DNA of 64,000 nucleotides, from NCBI GenBank assembly GCA_015499995.1, contig JADNRV010000048.1, forward strand, positions 1 to 64,000. Direction: 5' to 3'. The notes under the pieces were generated by a model. It worked only from the letters and a program-made list of their open reading frames with translations, was not told the origin of the DNA and did no database searches. Position numbers and translations under genes: made by a program. Origin of the DNA: Flammula alnicola (lineage: Eukaryota; Basidiomycota; Agaricomycetes; Agaricales; Strophariaceae). Shown here piece after piece: positions 45,571 to 57,075 of this stretch. Numbering within the stretch: position 1 is the first letter of the stretch; each line of letters begins with the position of its first letter.

Positions 45571-47472
45571 ATGAAATTCGTTCCGCTTCTGTTCTCTGCC
45601 TTCCTGCTTTCAGTTTCAGCTCAAACCGTCCAAGACGCAGGGCTGACTGTGGTGACCCAACAGGGTCCTGTCGCCGGAACCCAAGTTCTGCCAACCGTTC
45701 GCCAGTTCCTGGGTATCCCCTTTGCGACCGCAAAAAGATGGCAGGCTCCTCAGCTCCCTCCTATCCGCAGAAGCATCTTTCAGGCGACGCACTTTGCCGA
45801 CTCGTGCCTACAGCAACTCACGCCTGCTAATGTCGAGTATCTGGTGCTTTCGAGCGCTGGAGGTATCAACGTGACCTCGTCCGAGGATTGCATGAGCGTG
45901 CATATATGGGCGCCGAGCGTTAACAGGAAGCAGAAAACGGCAGTCATGATCTGGATCCACGGTGGCGGGTTCGACTGTCAGTGAAAAATCTGAAACTTGA
46001 ATGTCGAATATTACTCATTCAACGAATCAGAGTGGGATACCGACATTTGACGGTACAAATTTTGTCCGCGATAACGACGACCTGACCATCGTCACGTTCA
46101 ACTATCGGCTGAACATATTCGGCCAGCCGCATGCACCGCAGTTGGGCAAGAACAACATCAACTTTGGTCTTCTCGATATCGATGTCGCTGTGCAGTGGGT
46201 CCATGCAAACATTGCCAACTTCGGAGGCGACCAGAACCGAATTGTTCTCTTCGGACAAAGTGCAGGCGCCGTAGCAGCGGATGCATACACATTCTCGCAC
46301 CCACACGATACCATTGTGAAAGGTACGTTGATGTAGTACAGGGATCATGGCCACTCTGACTTCGTCCAGGGGTTATCGAGCAATCTGGAAGGCGAGTTAT
46401 CTATCTTCTTGATAGACTAAAGCAGAAGTTGCCAGTTGGTCCTGACCGTCGTTCCAGCATGTCAGGTAATAGCACAGTAATCCTTTCATCTCCTCCGTCC
46501 GACATTACAGCTTAGAGCGCTGTTGCCTCGGCTGTCGGCTGCGGGAACGGTACGGCGGACGACGTTCCACTGGGATGCAAACAGAGCTGATTTTCTGCAT
46601 GATATAGCCACAACTCCGCAGCAATTCACTTGTATGCAAGCAACACCGGCCCAGACCCTTGAAAATGCAGCCATTAGCACGAATGCAGTCTTTAACCTCG
46701 TGATCGATAGCAGGCTAAGCGACATGAAAGATTTTCAGATGCCACAATCTTCGCCGACACCCCGACCCGTGCTGCTAACGGCAGCTTCCTTCGCGTACCA
46801 CTCCTGGGCGGAACCGTGGCGAATGAGGATGATATCTTCATGGTTGCGCAAGAGCTGATCACGGTCGGATTCGTTATTCCTGTCGCTACCGAACTAATTT
46901 CCGACATCATAACAACAGTAAGCACCAGAGCATACTGGGTCTCGATAGAACTGATTGGATGTACGGACCGATAGATTGGGTTTACATGCCCAGCAGGCGT
47001 AACGGCGATCCACCGGAACAACGCAGATGTTCCAACATGGCGGTACCAATATCAAGGTCAGAGCATGCCATCGTCTTCGTTCTGCATCCACAGCCATTGA
47101 TCCATCCATTTGATAGGCGTCTTCCCAGACATCTCTATCCGACCCGACCTGCGTGCTTTCCATTCCTCGGAGATTCCAATGGTGTTCGGGACCTACAACG
47201 CCAGCGGCGCCCCCGCGACATCGACCCAAATAGCCTTGTCGCGGTACATGCAAAGCGCCTGGGTGGCCTTCGCCCGCGATCCAATCCACGGTCTGCTCAA
47301 TTTCGGATGGCCCTTATCCAGCCCGGACACGACGAGTCTCGCGCAGCTTGGCAACTTCTTCAACCAGACAGGCGTCGTCTTCACACAAGGCACGTTGACT
47401 GACTTTGTGTGTAATAACCAGACGACCCTGGTGTCGGTTCTGAATCAACTTATGGGCATCTTGAGCGCATAA
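45571..47472 (+). CDS. Secreted type-B carboxylesterase/lipase, with one damaged splice junction
   Basis: Extracellular serine esterase. The signal peptide is MKFVPLLFSAFLLSVSAQ. Probable exons: 45571-45980, 46033-46322, 46370-46395, 46516-46563, 46622 to about 46705, 46739-46917, 46975-47056 and 47117-47472. Landmarks are GIPFATAKRWQAPQ, SEDCMSVHIWAP, IWIHGGGF, FNYRLNIFG, the nucleophile elbow FGQSAGA (about 46250), VIEQSG, GCGNGT, FTCMQATP, IFADTPTRAANGSFLRVPLL and the HSSEIPMVFGTYN His region. Between VID (46704) and ATIFADTP (46739) the frame shifts, but no GT donor of suitable phase exists, only a 32-nt remnant ending TTTTCAG. Exon 3-4 boundaries are tentative. It may be a young pseudogene or a sequence error. 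Confidence 0.75.
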
Positions 47473-47818
47473 AGAGGGTGTCGGGGTTTTTCGGAAGAGG
47501 TGGTGAAGTTTTTGTCTTTGTATGATCGTTGGACCGACTCCTTGTGTAAGAACTTTGGTTTCGGTTGTATATTTCGACGATGACTTGGATAACGACGTGT
47601 CTGGATGTTGTCGGAAACGATGTTGGGCCAATCAGCCATCCCTTTAAGAACGATTGGATTATGGGCCGGCACAAAGAAAAGGGTTGGTGGCCCTCGTCTT
47701 TGTTTCTCTACCGTGCTTGACGCCTGAGCCACTGACATTGGTTTAAATATCGCGGCTCTGAGTTCTTTTAGGATTTCATCTTCTCCTTTGACCGCGTCGA
47801 CGACCAATATCCCAAATA
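47473..47818. other. Intergenic, nothing recognised
   Basis: 3' flank of the esterase and promoter of the hypothetical gene starting at 47819. Confidence 0.5.
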
Positions 47819-50258
47819 ATGGCCCCGAAATCAGACTTCGTAAGTAAAATTTGATTACAGCCGTTTCGGAAATTCTTGTCCACGGTGATTTCCGGCGTTT
47901 TTTAAATAAAATAAATGAAACAAATCGAGAAAATAAGAAAAATTCAGAAAAATTCAGAATCATAGCTTCCACTGTCTCTACTGCTCGTAAACGAGCATCT
48001 ACACTCTTTTAAATATCCGTACATCATGTCTAATGACTACGACAATCATCCCTTGGACTTTCCTGTGTCTGACAGTGAAGAGAACGTTGGAGACAGCAAT
48101 TCTGACCCCGAGCCGGAGGTCAAGACAAATGGCAAATATTCCTGATGCTTTGAGTGTATCAGGATCATGAAAAGTCTTGGGAAGGCCCTGAAGACTTCGA
48201 GGGCGAGGAGGAGGACAATATAGGCGAGCTTTCTGACATACTCACATTGCACTGGCATGTCTGACCACCGAGCTTTGGACAGAACACGAGGCTCCGGAAG
48301 CCTTGAAAATTCATCTTCCTACATCGAAAGCCATGCCTGATGCTACTCAACGAGATGATTCAGGTGCGGCGGCGGTGGCCAGCCTCAGCGTATGGTAGTC
48401 CGACGTGGAGCGCTGTCGTGGAAATCTGAATTTCATGCCAATACAGTGCAAGCCATTCACCTATCTTATCAAGGTATAGCTCAAGGCTCTCCTGCATGAG
48501 CTCGCACAGCTCTGCTATGAATTCGCTGTGAAGAATGCAAGGTCGACCGTGAGTCTTGTAGTCACTGTGCCAGCGTGGAATACCTTTGGGTCATGGTGAT
48601 ACTCCGAGAGCGTCTGTGATTTCGACAATTCCCAGCCCTCGTCAAGCAACTTTTGAGACACTTTCACGGACTCGGAGAGATATCACCCCCCAGGAGTATG
48701 TAGAAGGGTATTAGAAGGTATTAGAACATATTTTTTGCGAAGGAAATTGAGAAAATGGACAGTTGGCGATGTGTTCATGCTTCAGCCCACTGAGATGTTC
48801 TACCAATGTCATTAAGCCTGAAGCTGGATTTATTGGCATAGGGGCATTGGCAATGGACCTCAAGAATGTAGGAATATTTTCCTGAGGGTTTTGACGAGAG
48901 TTCACGATAGCCTCTGGAAGGCTTGATGACGTGGCGCTGCGCAGTGGGCAGCCTTGCATCTGCGACATGCTCCGGGGCACTTCAAAGCAAAAAGAAAATA
49001 TCCAGTTGCTATTCGTGAGGTCTTCCTTCATTTTCAGTCATTCTGACTTCCATTTGTGAGGTCCTTTGGCCCCGAATCAAATGTTTGAAGGCTTCGAGGC
49101 CCGGATGGCTCTATTACAACCTAACCTCGTCAGAAACAACCATGCTTTGAGCCCTATGCATGGTATTGATCATATGGTCGTATATAAGGAACATTAAATG
49201 CTCGAAAGGACTGCAGAATCGCTCGATTGAAGCTCATTCTTGCATTTATTGCATTTATTGCATTTTCTGGATTTTCTGGATTTATTTTATTTTAAAACGC
49301 CGGAATTCACCGCCGGACAAGAATTTCCGAAACGGCTGTAGCATTTACACTTTCATTTGTTGATGATAAAGATCAGATTGAACTTACTCTACGCAACCCT
49401 TTGCATTCGACTCCAAAGGCGGAAAACATGGATGGCGAAGTGGTCCCAGCAATCGTAGATGACAACTCACTACTCTCTTCCTCAATCGAGAAAGATTTTG
49501 CTAAGCCGGAAGACGACAAGGAGACGGGGGCTCCGCAGCACATTCCAACCCCACCAAATGAAGAGGATGGATACACACTGGAGGCTTTCGGCGACATTTC
49601 TCTGTCCAACATCGATTTTGTCCCTCTTCCGCCCTCTACTCTCTCGCCCCAGAAGATCCGTCAAGAAAAGAATTCCAGTAGCGTGGTTCGGGATCATATT
49701 TTCTGTAACTTGAATGTGGCACTCATTTTTGGCATGCAGCGTCTTCCAGGAAGTACCCACAAGGTCCGACCGTTGTCGTTGTCGAACGCACACGTCGCGG
49801 CCGCGGATCTCTCTTTTGACACAATGGTCACGCAATTGAAGAGATCACGGGAAGCGGAAAATATGAATGCCTCGCCATCCAGACCCGCGCCGGGAAAGCC
49901 TCCCGCATCCGCCATTGGTATCCTATCCACACAACCAAAGCATCTTATCGACACGCAGAACTGCGGAAGTGAGGTGGCGATATCGCTGGCGAGGTCGCAC
50001 GATGTGGTCGAAAATAGCGCCCAAATTACCAGGAGGCCGGTTGGAACCACTCTGGATTGCGCAGCTGGACGCGACGAAAATGGCGCACCTGCGCCTATCG
50101 TCATCCCGCGACCAAAAAAAGGACCTCTCCGGGGAAGTGCACAGCTTCCGAAACGTCCTCCTAAACCGCGATGGGATGCTGATAACGCCCGGCATAGCAC
50201 TGGCTGCGAGGGAGAACCGTTCCGTTTGGGCATGGGGTCTCGTTTCAAGCTTACTTAG
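47819..50258 (+). CDS. Hypothetical disordered protein; intron 1 carries a transposon
   Basis: Exon 1 (47819-47839) encodes MAPKSDF and ends in a GTAAGT donor. The acceptor GATCAG ends at 49376, and exon 2 (49377-50258) continues IELTLRNPLHSTPK in the same frame, 300 aa in total. If the transposon 47858-49338 and one TA are removed, the intron would be about 54 bp, typical here. The protein is acidic at the N-terminus, Pro/Ser/Lys-rich later (PIVIPRPKKGPLRGSAQLPK) and has no known domain. A 54-nt stretch (about 49685-49738, GTTCGG to GCATGCAG) may be a second, frame-neutral intron. A shorter alternative start is the ATG at 49428. Confidence 0.55.
47858..49338. mobile_element. Tc1/mariner-like element, decayed, about 1.48 kb, in an intron
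   Basis: Inverted ends CAGCCGTTTCGGAAATTCTT at 47858 and its reverse complement ending 49338 extend imperfectly for about 70 bp (through CCGGCGTTTT and AAATAAAATAAAT). TA dinucleotides flank both ends (47856-47857 and 49339-49340). The interior has only short coding pieces, for example an acidic frame from 48028 (MSNDYDNHPLDFPVSDSEEN) that stops after about 39 codons, so no transposase is intact. Confidence 0.75.
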
Positions 50259-50719
50259 GATATGTAGTATGAATGGATTCTAACCGCGACATTTTAGCCT
50301 TGGATTGGGTTCTGTTAGTCAGAGATGTTGGTAGGAGGAGATAAAGAAGGGTAATTATAAAAAGCAAAGGTTGTGTGATATATCCGACCCCGTGACCTTC
50401 TGTGACTGGAACGATTTGAAATGAACGTGCCCACTTTTTGTCCTTTCTTGTCAATGCAAGCAAGCAACGCCGAACACATGTTGTAGATCCAGAAATCCGT
50501 TTTTGTCTCTTGCTCTTGACCACGTCTTCCTTGCTGGGACCATTGTCAATTTCTTAAAGGTCCTCTGTGAGGGACTCACCAAGTTGTCTCGCGTCCTTAG
50601 ACTTGGTGTCCACTTCGTGAGTGGCTCATGACTTTCTTCATTTATTTTCCATCCTGACAGCTGGCACCCTTTGTTTGTTACGATTCTAGATACGACGAAA
50701 GGACATAATAAACTAGTTC
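50259..50719. other. Intergenic, nothing recognised
   Basis: Spacer between two plus-strand hypothetical genes. No conserved signal was seen. Confidence 0.5.
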
Positions 50720-52806
50720 ATGCCTTTTCAGTTTGGCCGATATGCCACTGAGGAGGAGGAGGATTGGGAAATCATTGGAGGAGACTGGTGGCATACGTCT
50801 TTCGAGGATGTTTTATGGTCATACATATCCAAGAAAGACCGAGCGGACAAGAAAGCGCAACAACCGCATTATCATGGCTCTCTCTTGTATAACCAACCCT
50901 CCAAGCAGGAGTCTCTAACTCTACCAGTACATCGTCGCCGGAGGTCATCTGTGAAAGAACGCAAGAGTTCTGATGAAGACGACGCACTCAACGTGGAGCT
51001 TGTTGGAGTCAGGGCCGCCTTGGAGGCTGTGGTGGCATACGAGGAAGATGTTGGATTTCACTTTGCAGTTTTTCCGGAGATCGAGCTGCCGGAGCTGAAG
51101 TTGTCTGGGGAGTTGATTTGAGTGTCGAGATCGACGAAAAGGATCTCTTGGTGGGCAAGAAAAGGTGGGACGAGCTGCTGGAGGAGTTAATGAACGGGCC
51201 CGCATTCGATAATTCCACAGACAGTGATGAATCTCTCGAGAGTTCTTTCATAGGTTCCATCTCGTCCAGCGGTGAGCTCTGCCACTCCACATCGACCATC
51301 TCAAGTATGACCTTTTCGGAAGGTTCGATCGATTCCGTTGGCATGCCGTCTACGCCGAAACCGAAATCCTCATTTAACGATATTGAGATCCGAGACATAT
51401 CACCGACTGGGAGCGTCAGTGGGAGTGTGGACTACCACACACATCTTCTTTCTCCAACCAGATCTCTCAACGCCTCCGCTTCTTCCTTCGTGCCGACTTT
51501 TTGCTCTCAATTAAACGACGAACCCCTTCGCTTCGCTTCTCTTCGAGATAAACCGAAGCCAGCGCCGGACCCATCTTCCCCTCTAGCTTCTTTCGCCAAT
51601 TTCACATTTCCCACTCTTAACGCACATCCACCTCCTGAGATCAAAATCAAGAAGGATGAACATGGCTTCGTTACCGAGGTCCAGGTTGAGTGTTCTTTGC
51701 CCTCAGCTTCAGGCAAAGATCTGTTGCCCCCATTCTTACAGGAGCCTTCTCAACGTAACCGCACTCGCAAATCGAGGACCCGCGAAATTGTCGATCGGCT
51801 ACGTTCTCAGGCCACTACTGTGGAGGATGCGTCTGCTCAGCTTCAACAGATGAGCAATATTTCGCCCAAATATGCTAGCCATAGCCCTAGTCCTATTGGC
51901 GACGAGGTGACCTTTGTGACGCCTCGGCTTAGTGTTTCGGAGGATGGAGGCGATCGAGTTTCACGACTGTCGACGCCCTCATGCGAGGATGACGATGGTT
52001 GGATCGACATATCTCAGCCCAATGCGACGCCACCCAGCCGGAAGAGTAAGAGGGCCCGCGAACTGCTTTTGGCACTTACGAGGCGACGCACCGACTCTTT
52101 GACTTCAGAAAACCTCAGAGAATTGATGACCTCGGAGACTAGCCCGCGTTCCTCTCGTTCGCAGGATGTATCATTATCGCCATCGCCGTCGCCCCTTACA
52201 CCGCCTCTACTGGTATCGAATGATGGCTGGATCGAAAACAGTATCAACGTCCCACCCGAGCCTCCAAAGAAAGCAAAGGTACCAGTGGCGCAGAATTCCA
52301 AGGAGTCGCACAACAACAGCAATAATCACAACCACAATAGAAAGAAATCGTCGAACCATGCATCTCGCACATCTACATCGTCCACATCGCACTCGCATCC
52401 ACATCCGCATCCACAGCAGCAGCAACAGCCATTCAGCGCCCCATCGTCATGTTATCCACATCCACTGCATTCGTCCTCTACTGTTCTTCCCCACATGGTC
52501 TCGCCTCAGACTATTCCATATTTCTTTCCGCCATATCCAACCGTCGCTATGCCCGTTCCGTACACCGCGTTTATGCACATGCCCAACTATCGGATGGGGA
52601 TGCCGATGCACGGGGGACCTATGGCGCCTGTGAACGCAGCCGCCCATGGCATGTCCATTGGCAGCCCCGTCCAGTATCCAGTACCACAGGTGCTGGGCAT
52701 GTCTGGCCTTCCAGGGGCATCGATAAAGCCTTCCATGACTTCGGGCACGACAGCCAATATGAACACCCCGCCTACTTTCAGGGCGAAACATTCTCCGCTA
52801 TGGTGA
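50720..52806 (+). CDS. Large low-complexity hypothetical protein with a frame break
   Basis: Two long frames seem to belong to one gene. 50720-51121 encodes an acidic N-terminus (YATEEEEDWEIIGGDWW) ending PELKLSGELI. From about 51117 to 52806 another phase runs on with SVEIDEKDLLVGKKRWDELL, Ser-rich stretches, two similar DDGWIDIS / NDGWIENS motifs, a basic KSKRARELLLALTRRR segment, His/Gln tracts and a Met/Pro/Gly-rich C-terminus. At the break TTGATTTGA looks like a 5-nt near-duplication. I found no donor and acceptor pair of the right phase to bridge it. No known domain; probably disordered and regulatory. The break may be mutation, error or an unusual intron. Confidence 0.5.
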
Positions 52807-53246
52807 AAATGATTTGCATTATTATTCGCTGTATCCTTTCTTTTCTTTTCTTTCTTCAACGACTTTCATCTGTATGTACTGCACCTGTTTACATCGCCTC
52901 CACTAACTTGCGTATTTCTTTCCGGACTTTTTTTCTATCCTCTTTTGCTTGCTTTTTTGCACGTAGTATGTGAGTATATATATAGCGAAACACCGTCCTC
53001 TGAGTTCATATGGCATATTGCGGATTATTAGTAGAACTCTTCCTTTGTCTTGTCGCATTATCATCAACCCATCCACCGAGTCATGATTGCTTACTGGCTC
53101 GTTTTGCTTATGATCATCACCTTCTTGAACCTTGTTCTATAGTAGTTATATTTGATGCAGCGCAATCTGATAAAAAACGTCTTTGTAAAACCAACTTTTC
53201 AAAGTACATATCATCCCGCATTTCTTGACTATCACACAAAACATGA
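52807..53246. other. Convergent intergenic region, nothing recognised
   Basis: 3' flanks of the hypothetical gene (plus) and glucosidase II alpha (minus); T-rich. Confidence 0.5.
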
Positions 53247-56200
53247 TTATTGAATCACAATAGCCCAGTCTTTCTGGATCAACACTTTAGGGTCCTTGAC
53301 CGCCAAGATACTGGGACTTCCTCCCTTCTCACTTGAAGCGACACCCGGGGTGTACTCCCACACGAGGTCGGCACCGCCCTCAACCTTGACGCTGGTGGGT
53401 TTGCTGCTCAGACCCACAATAACCACCTTCTCAACCCTGACATCCCAAATACTCTTGGCGAAGTCATTCGTGGGGTTATAAGTCGTGAGCGCGGCGCCAT
53501 CAACAGCCTCGGCGGGTTTGGCAGCACCGAGGTCGATGCTCGAGAGTCGCAGACCCTTCTTTCCATTCTTCTCCGCGACGAACTCGCGCCAGATGAATTG
53601 GCCTTTGAGGTGGTCGTATGTCACTCCGTCGTCAAGGTAGAGCTCGCCACGCGCATTGCCAGCTTTGCTCAACGCGACGCGGAGGGTAAACGGATCGCGT
53701 TTCATAAGTGGCGATGAACGCCTTGGGCGTTCACGTGTTGCGAGAATAGATCCTCCTCGGATGAATAGCGGCAGTTGATCGAGGGCGGCGGGGACGGAAA
53801 TTTCTTTGCCCTTGGACGTGCCGCGGTACGCCAAGTTTGTGAAGTAATCGTAGTAAACCTAAATTGTAATAAATTAAGTTAAGGTTTCGATCCACATCAA
53901 GTGAGAAAGATCACACACCTGATCCTCAGCGAGATAAACCTTAGCTTCCCGAGCATCCTTTTCTGTAACAGGTTTGACGAGGAGACCGGATGAGCCAATA
54001 TAGTACTGATCATCAATTTCGAAGCCGGTTTTGTCTTTAGGGAATACGATGAATTGTGGCCTAAGAAATGCACGCAAAGTCAGATAACCATCAAAATATG
54101 GATTTTCTTCCATGAAACACACCTCAAAATAGGCATGCCAGTAACGGTGGTTTCACGGAAAGCAGTGTACCATATCGGCAGCAAGGTATATCGGAGACGG
54201 AGAATATCCTTGACAATGCCTTTATATGGTTCGTCGAGTAAGAAAGGTTCGCGGCGTTTGGTGTCGATGTGTGCATGAGCTCTGAAGAAAGGAGCAAATG
54301 CACCAACTTGATACCACCGCACGAGCATCTCTGGTTCTGGGTTACCGAAGAAGCCACCAACGTCGGCTGAATGTCAGGGTGTTTATCAACGTCTGATTCA
54401 TCGTAAAGGTTGAAATGTGACTTACATCCAGCGAAGCTCAATCCACCCAGACCATTCGCGAGGACCATCTTCACACCAACCGCCATGTGCTCCCAGGTAC
54501 CGAGGTTATCTCCTGTCCACATCGCGCCGAAGCGCTGCGAGCCTGCAAAGAAAGCACGAGTAAGGACGAAGGGCCTCGTTGGAGGATCTGTTCGTTCTGC
54601 TACAGCCTGGAAGGTCAGGTTCGACTACAGGAGATCATTAGATGGCGTCGTTAGAGCTAGAAAATCTGAAAGGACTTACGAAGAGCATTCCATTGATATT
54701 GTGGATATCGCGATGTTCCCAGCCACCATAATGAATGTTATCCTTGGGCATCGTAATTTCAGGTCCATTGAAGACGGATGGCTAGATAAAATCATTAGTC
54801 TAGGAAGAAGTGCAAATAAGATTGGGACAGACCTCGTTCATATCGTTCCAGATATGAATATCAGTTGTGCTCTTAGTCCAGGACCATTTGCCCTCAGTCT
54901 CCTGAGTTTTGAACATGGATTTCCACCAATCCCAGGAAGCAGGGTTGAAGAAGTCCGTCCATGAGCTGCTACCGGGCCAGCACCAGCCTTCATACTCTCC
55001 TTCACCTGACTTGGGCTTTACGAGGATACCAAGTTCTGACGCTTGCTTGAATGCGGGATAATTTTGGTCACGCTTTAGATGGGGATCAACGATGACAACC
55101 ATCTGAATAAAAAGAAGGATATGTCAATGACATATGCAGATTGTTGTATTGAAAAGACCTACCTTTCGTCCATTGGCGGCGACGTCGTTGGTCATTTCAA
55201 CAGGATCCGGGAAAGTCTTATCCTTCCACATGAAGTATTTGTGGTCTTCAGAATACTCGATATCGAGCCAGAAGACATCGACGGGCATATCTTCCTCGTC
55301 GAACCGCTTCTGCACAGTTCGAACATCGTCCGAGCTCACATAATTCCAGCGGCATTGGTGGTAACCCAAACTCCACTGGGCAGGCAAAACTGGCGTTCCA
55401 GTCAGTCGAGAGTACTGCTTGAACACATCTTCGGCCGTAGGACCAGGAAGGAGGAAGGTGTCGAGGATACCGGATTCAGATATCCAGTGTGTTTCTGTGG
55501 ATTTATCGGAGGGATGGGACACGTCGATCCAGGTTTCCGAGCCCACGACATGGAATACGGCGACAGTTGACTCGGTCGAATGAGCGTGCATCAAGGGTAT
55601 TGATCCATATAGGGATACCGGAGATGATGCGAGATATTCGAAGACATCGGCGTTGTATAGACGGTAGGGGTCTGTGAATGTGGGTTCATTGCCCGCCGTG
55701 GTAGGCAGGGCAAGTCGAGTAGCATGCTGGGGGATACCGTAGACTGATCCGTGGTTTGGGAAGTTGATATCGAGAGAAAGGGACTCTGGACCTGCAAGAT
55801 TGCATAAGTAAAGCAGCGAGCGAACCTCGATAACACCGCACACCTTTCGGCTTTGAGTCGGTCCAGGATAAGAATGTTTCTTCCCAAAGATCGTCCTCTT
55901 CTTCGCCCTCGAACCATGAGAGAGGATTCTCGGCTTTGAGCACCGCTTGCCCCTCTCCTTCGGCACCTTCTCCTTCTATTGGTGCTGGCTCCTCGGTCGT
56001 AGTTGCAGGTACGATTTTTTTGCGGAAGTGTTCCATATGTAAAAGACCTTGACCGTTGAGGACAATTTGTTCCTTCCCATTCCTGCGTAGAGATATGCGC
56101 AGAGGCTCGTATGCAACGACCACTTCAATGTCCTTCTTCTCTCCGTAGATAGCGCGCGTGTCTTTCTTGCCAGCTGTCCACTTGATTTCCGTGCTAATAG

Positions 56201-56573
56201 CAGGCTCTGCAATCAACGCCCATGCTGCCGCCCCGTCATAACGCTTCCGAAGTCCACCAACTTCATCCATGCGCACTCTCGTGACACCATCTTCCTGGAT
56301 ACGTACTTCCAATCCAAAATTGATGTCGGGGTATAGGGAGGACTTGACCGAAGCGGTGAATACAGCTTCATTTGCTGAGATATTGATTGATGTGGGGTCG
56401 ACAGAATACGGTGACACCCAAGATGACTTCGCCTCCTTTGCTCGAGCTGAAAGAGCGCGTCCACGTCTACAGAATCCAGACTGGGAGCATGTTTTGAAGT
56501 CGTGCGCCTTGAAAGCTGAGGATTCGAGGGCAAGAAGTAGAGTTAGAACTCCAAATAATGACCAGGAACGCAT
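53247..56573 (-). CDS. ROT2: Glucosidase II alpha subunit, glycoside hydrolase family 31
   Basis: ER enzyme that removes the two inner alpha-1,3-glucoses from N-glycans after glucosidase I and drives the calnexin cycle. Exons 56573-55844, 55791-55163, 55102-54833, 54781-54680, 54624-54426, 54366-54123, 54060-53919 and 53858-53247 give 975 aa in phase. The signal peptide is [20 protein letters not shown], followed by [16 protein letters not shown]31 landmarks are [42 protein letters not shown], the catalytic nucleophile in [26 protein letters not shown] with [39 protein letters not shown] and the C-terminal [10 protein letters not shown] with DDG. No HDEL, as usual; the beta subunit retains it. 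It is divergent from the MFS gene. Confidence 0.96.
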
Positions 56574-57075
56574 GTCAGACGCGTCGTCCTTGAGCGTGCC
56601 CTCTGTTCCAGTTCAATAGGAAGTAGAAACGAACAAAATAAAGAAGGTCAATGAGCGCTGTTCCAGTTCTCATCCACGTCAATCCGAGGGCTAAACGCAT
56701 CATGTGACTTGGTATTGTATGCGGACCGTTGACTGCCGTTGAAAGTGACCGTAACGCTTTGAATTCGCTCTCTTTTCAACATCCATGTCAAAAATTCACC
56801 TTTAGTGCAAAATGAGGAAGAGGGAAAAATTTTCCTGGGAAGCTCGAGCCAACCTTCTCTGTGTTATTATGAAATGGCCTTTACAGGAGGCTTTGCCAGA
56901 GTCGAGTCCGAGTCACTTGACCACCGGCATATAATCTTCCTTCTCAAACCCACACTCCTCACACTCTCCCTGGAGTCAAGTGCCCAGCCAACGTGGGACT
57001 TTCGATGCGATATGAACTTATAAATACGAACGAGGCCTTAAATTCAGGCCAGTGTCTCCAGAAGAATCCGGAGTC
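56574..57075. promoter_or_regulatory. Divergent promoter region of glucosidase II alpha and MFS gene
   Basis: 502 bp separate the two start codons. No specific binding site can be assigned with confidence. Confidence 0.45.

Noticed and set aside
47445..47972. 175-codon minus-strand frame after the esterase
   Set aside because: Low-complexity, overlaps the transposon end and shows no similarity to any family.
49694..50248. 184-codon minus-strand frame
   Set aside because: Shadow of the plus-strand hypothetical gene at 47819-50258.
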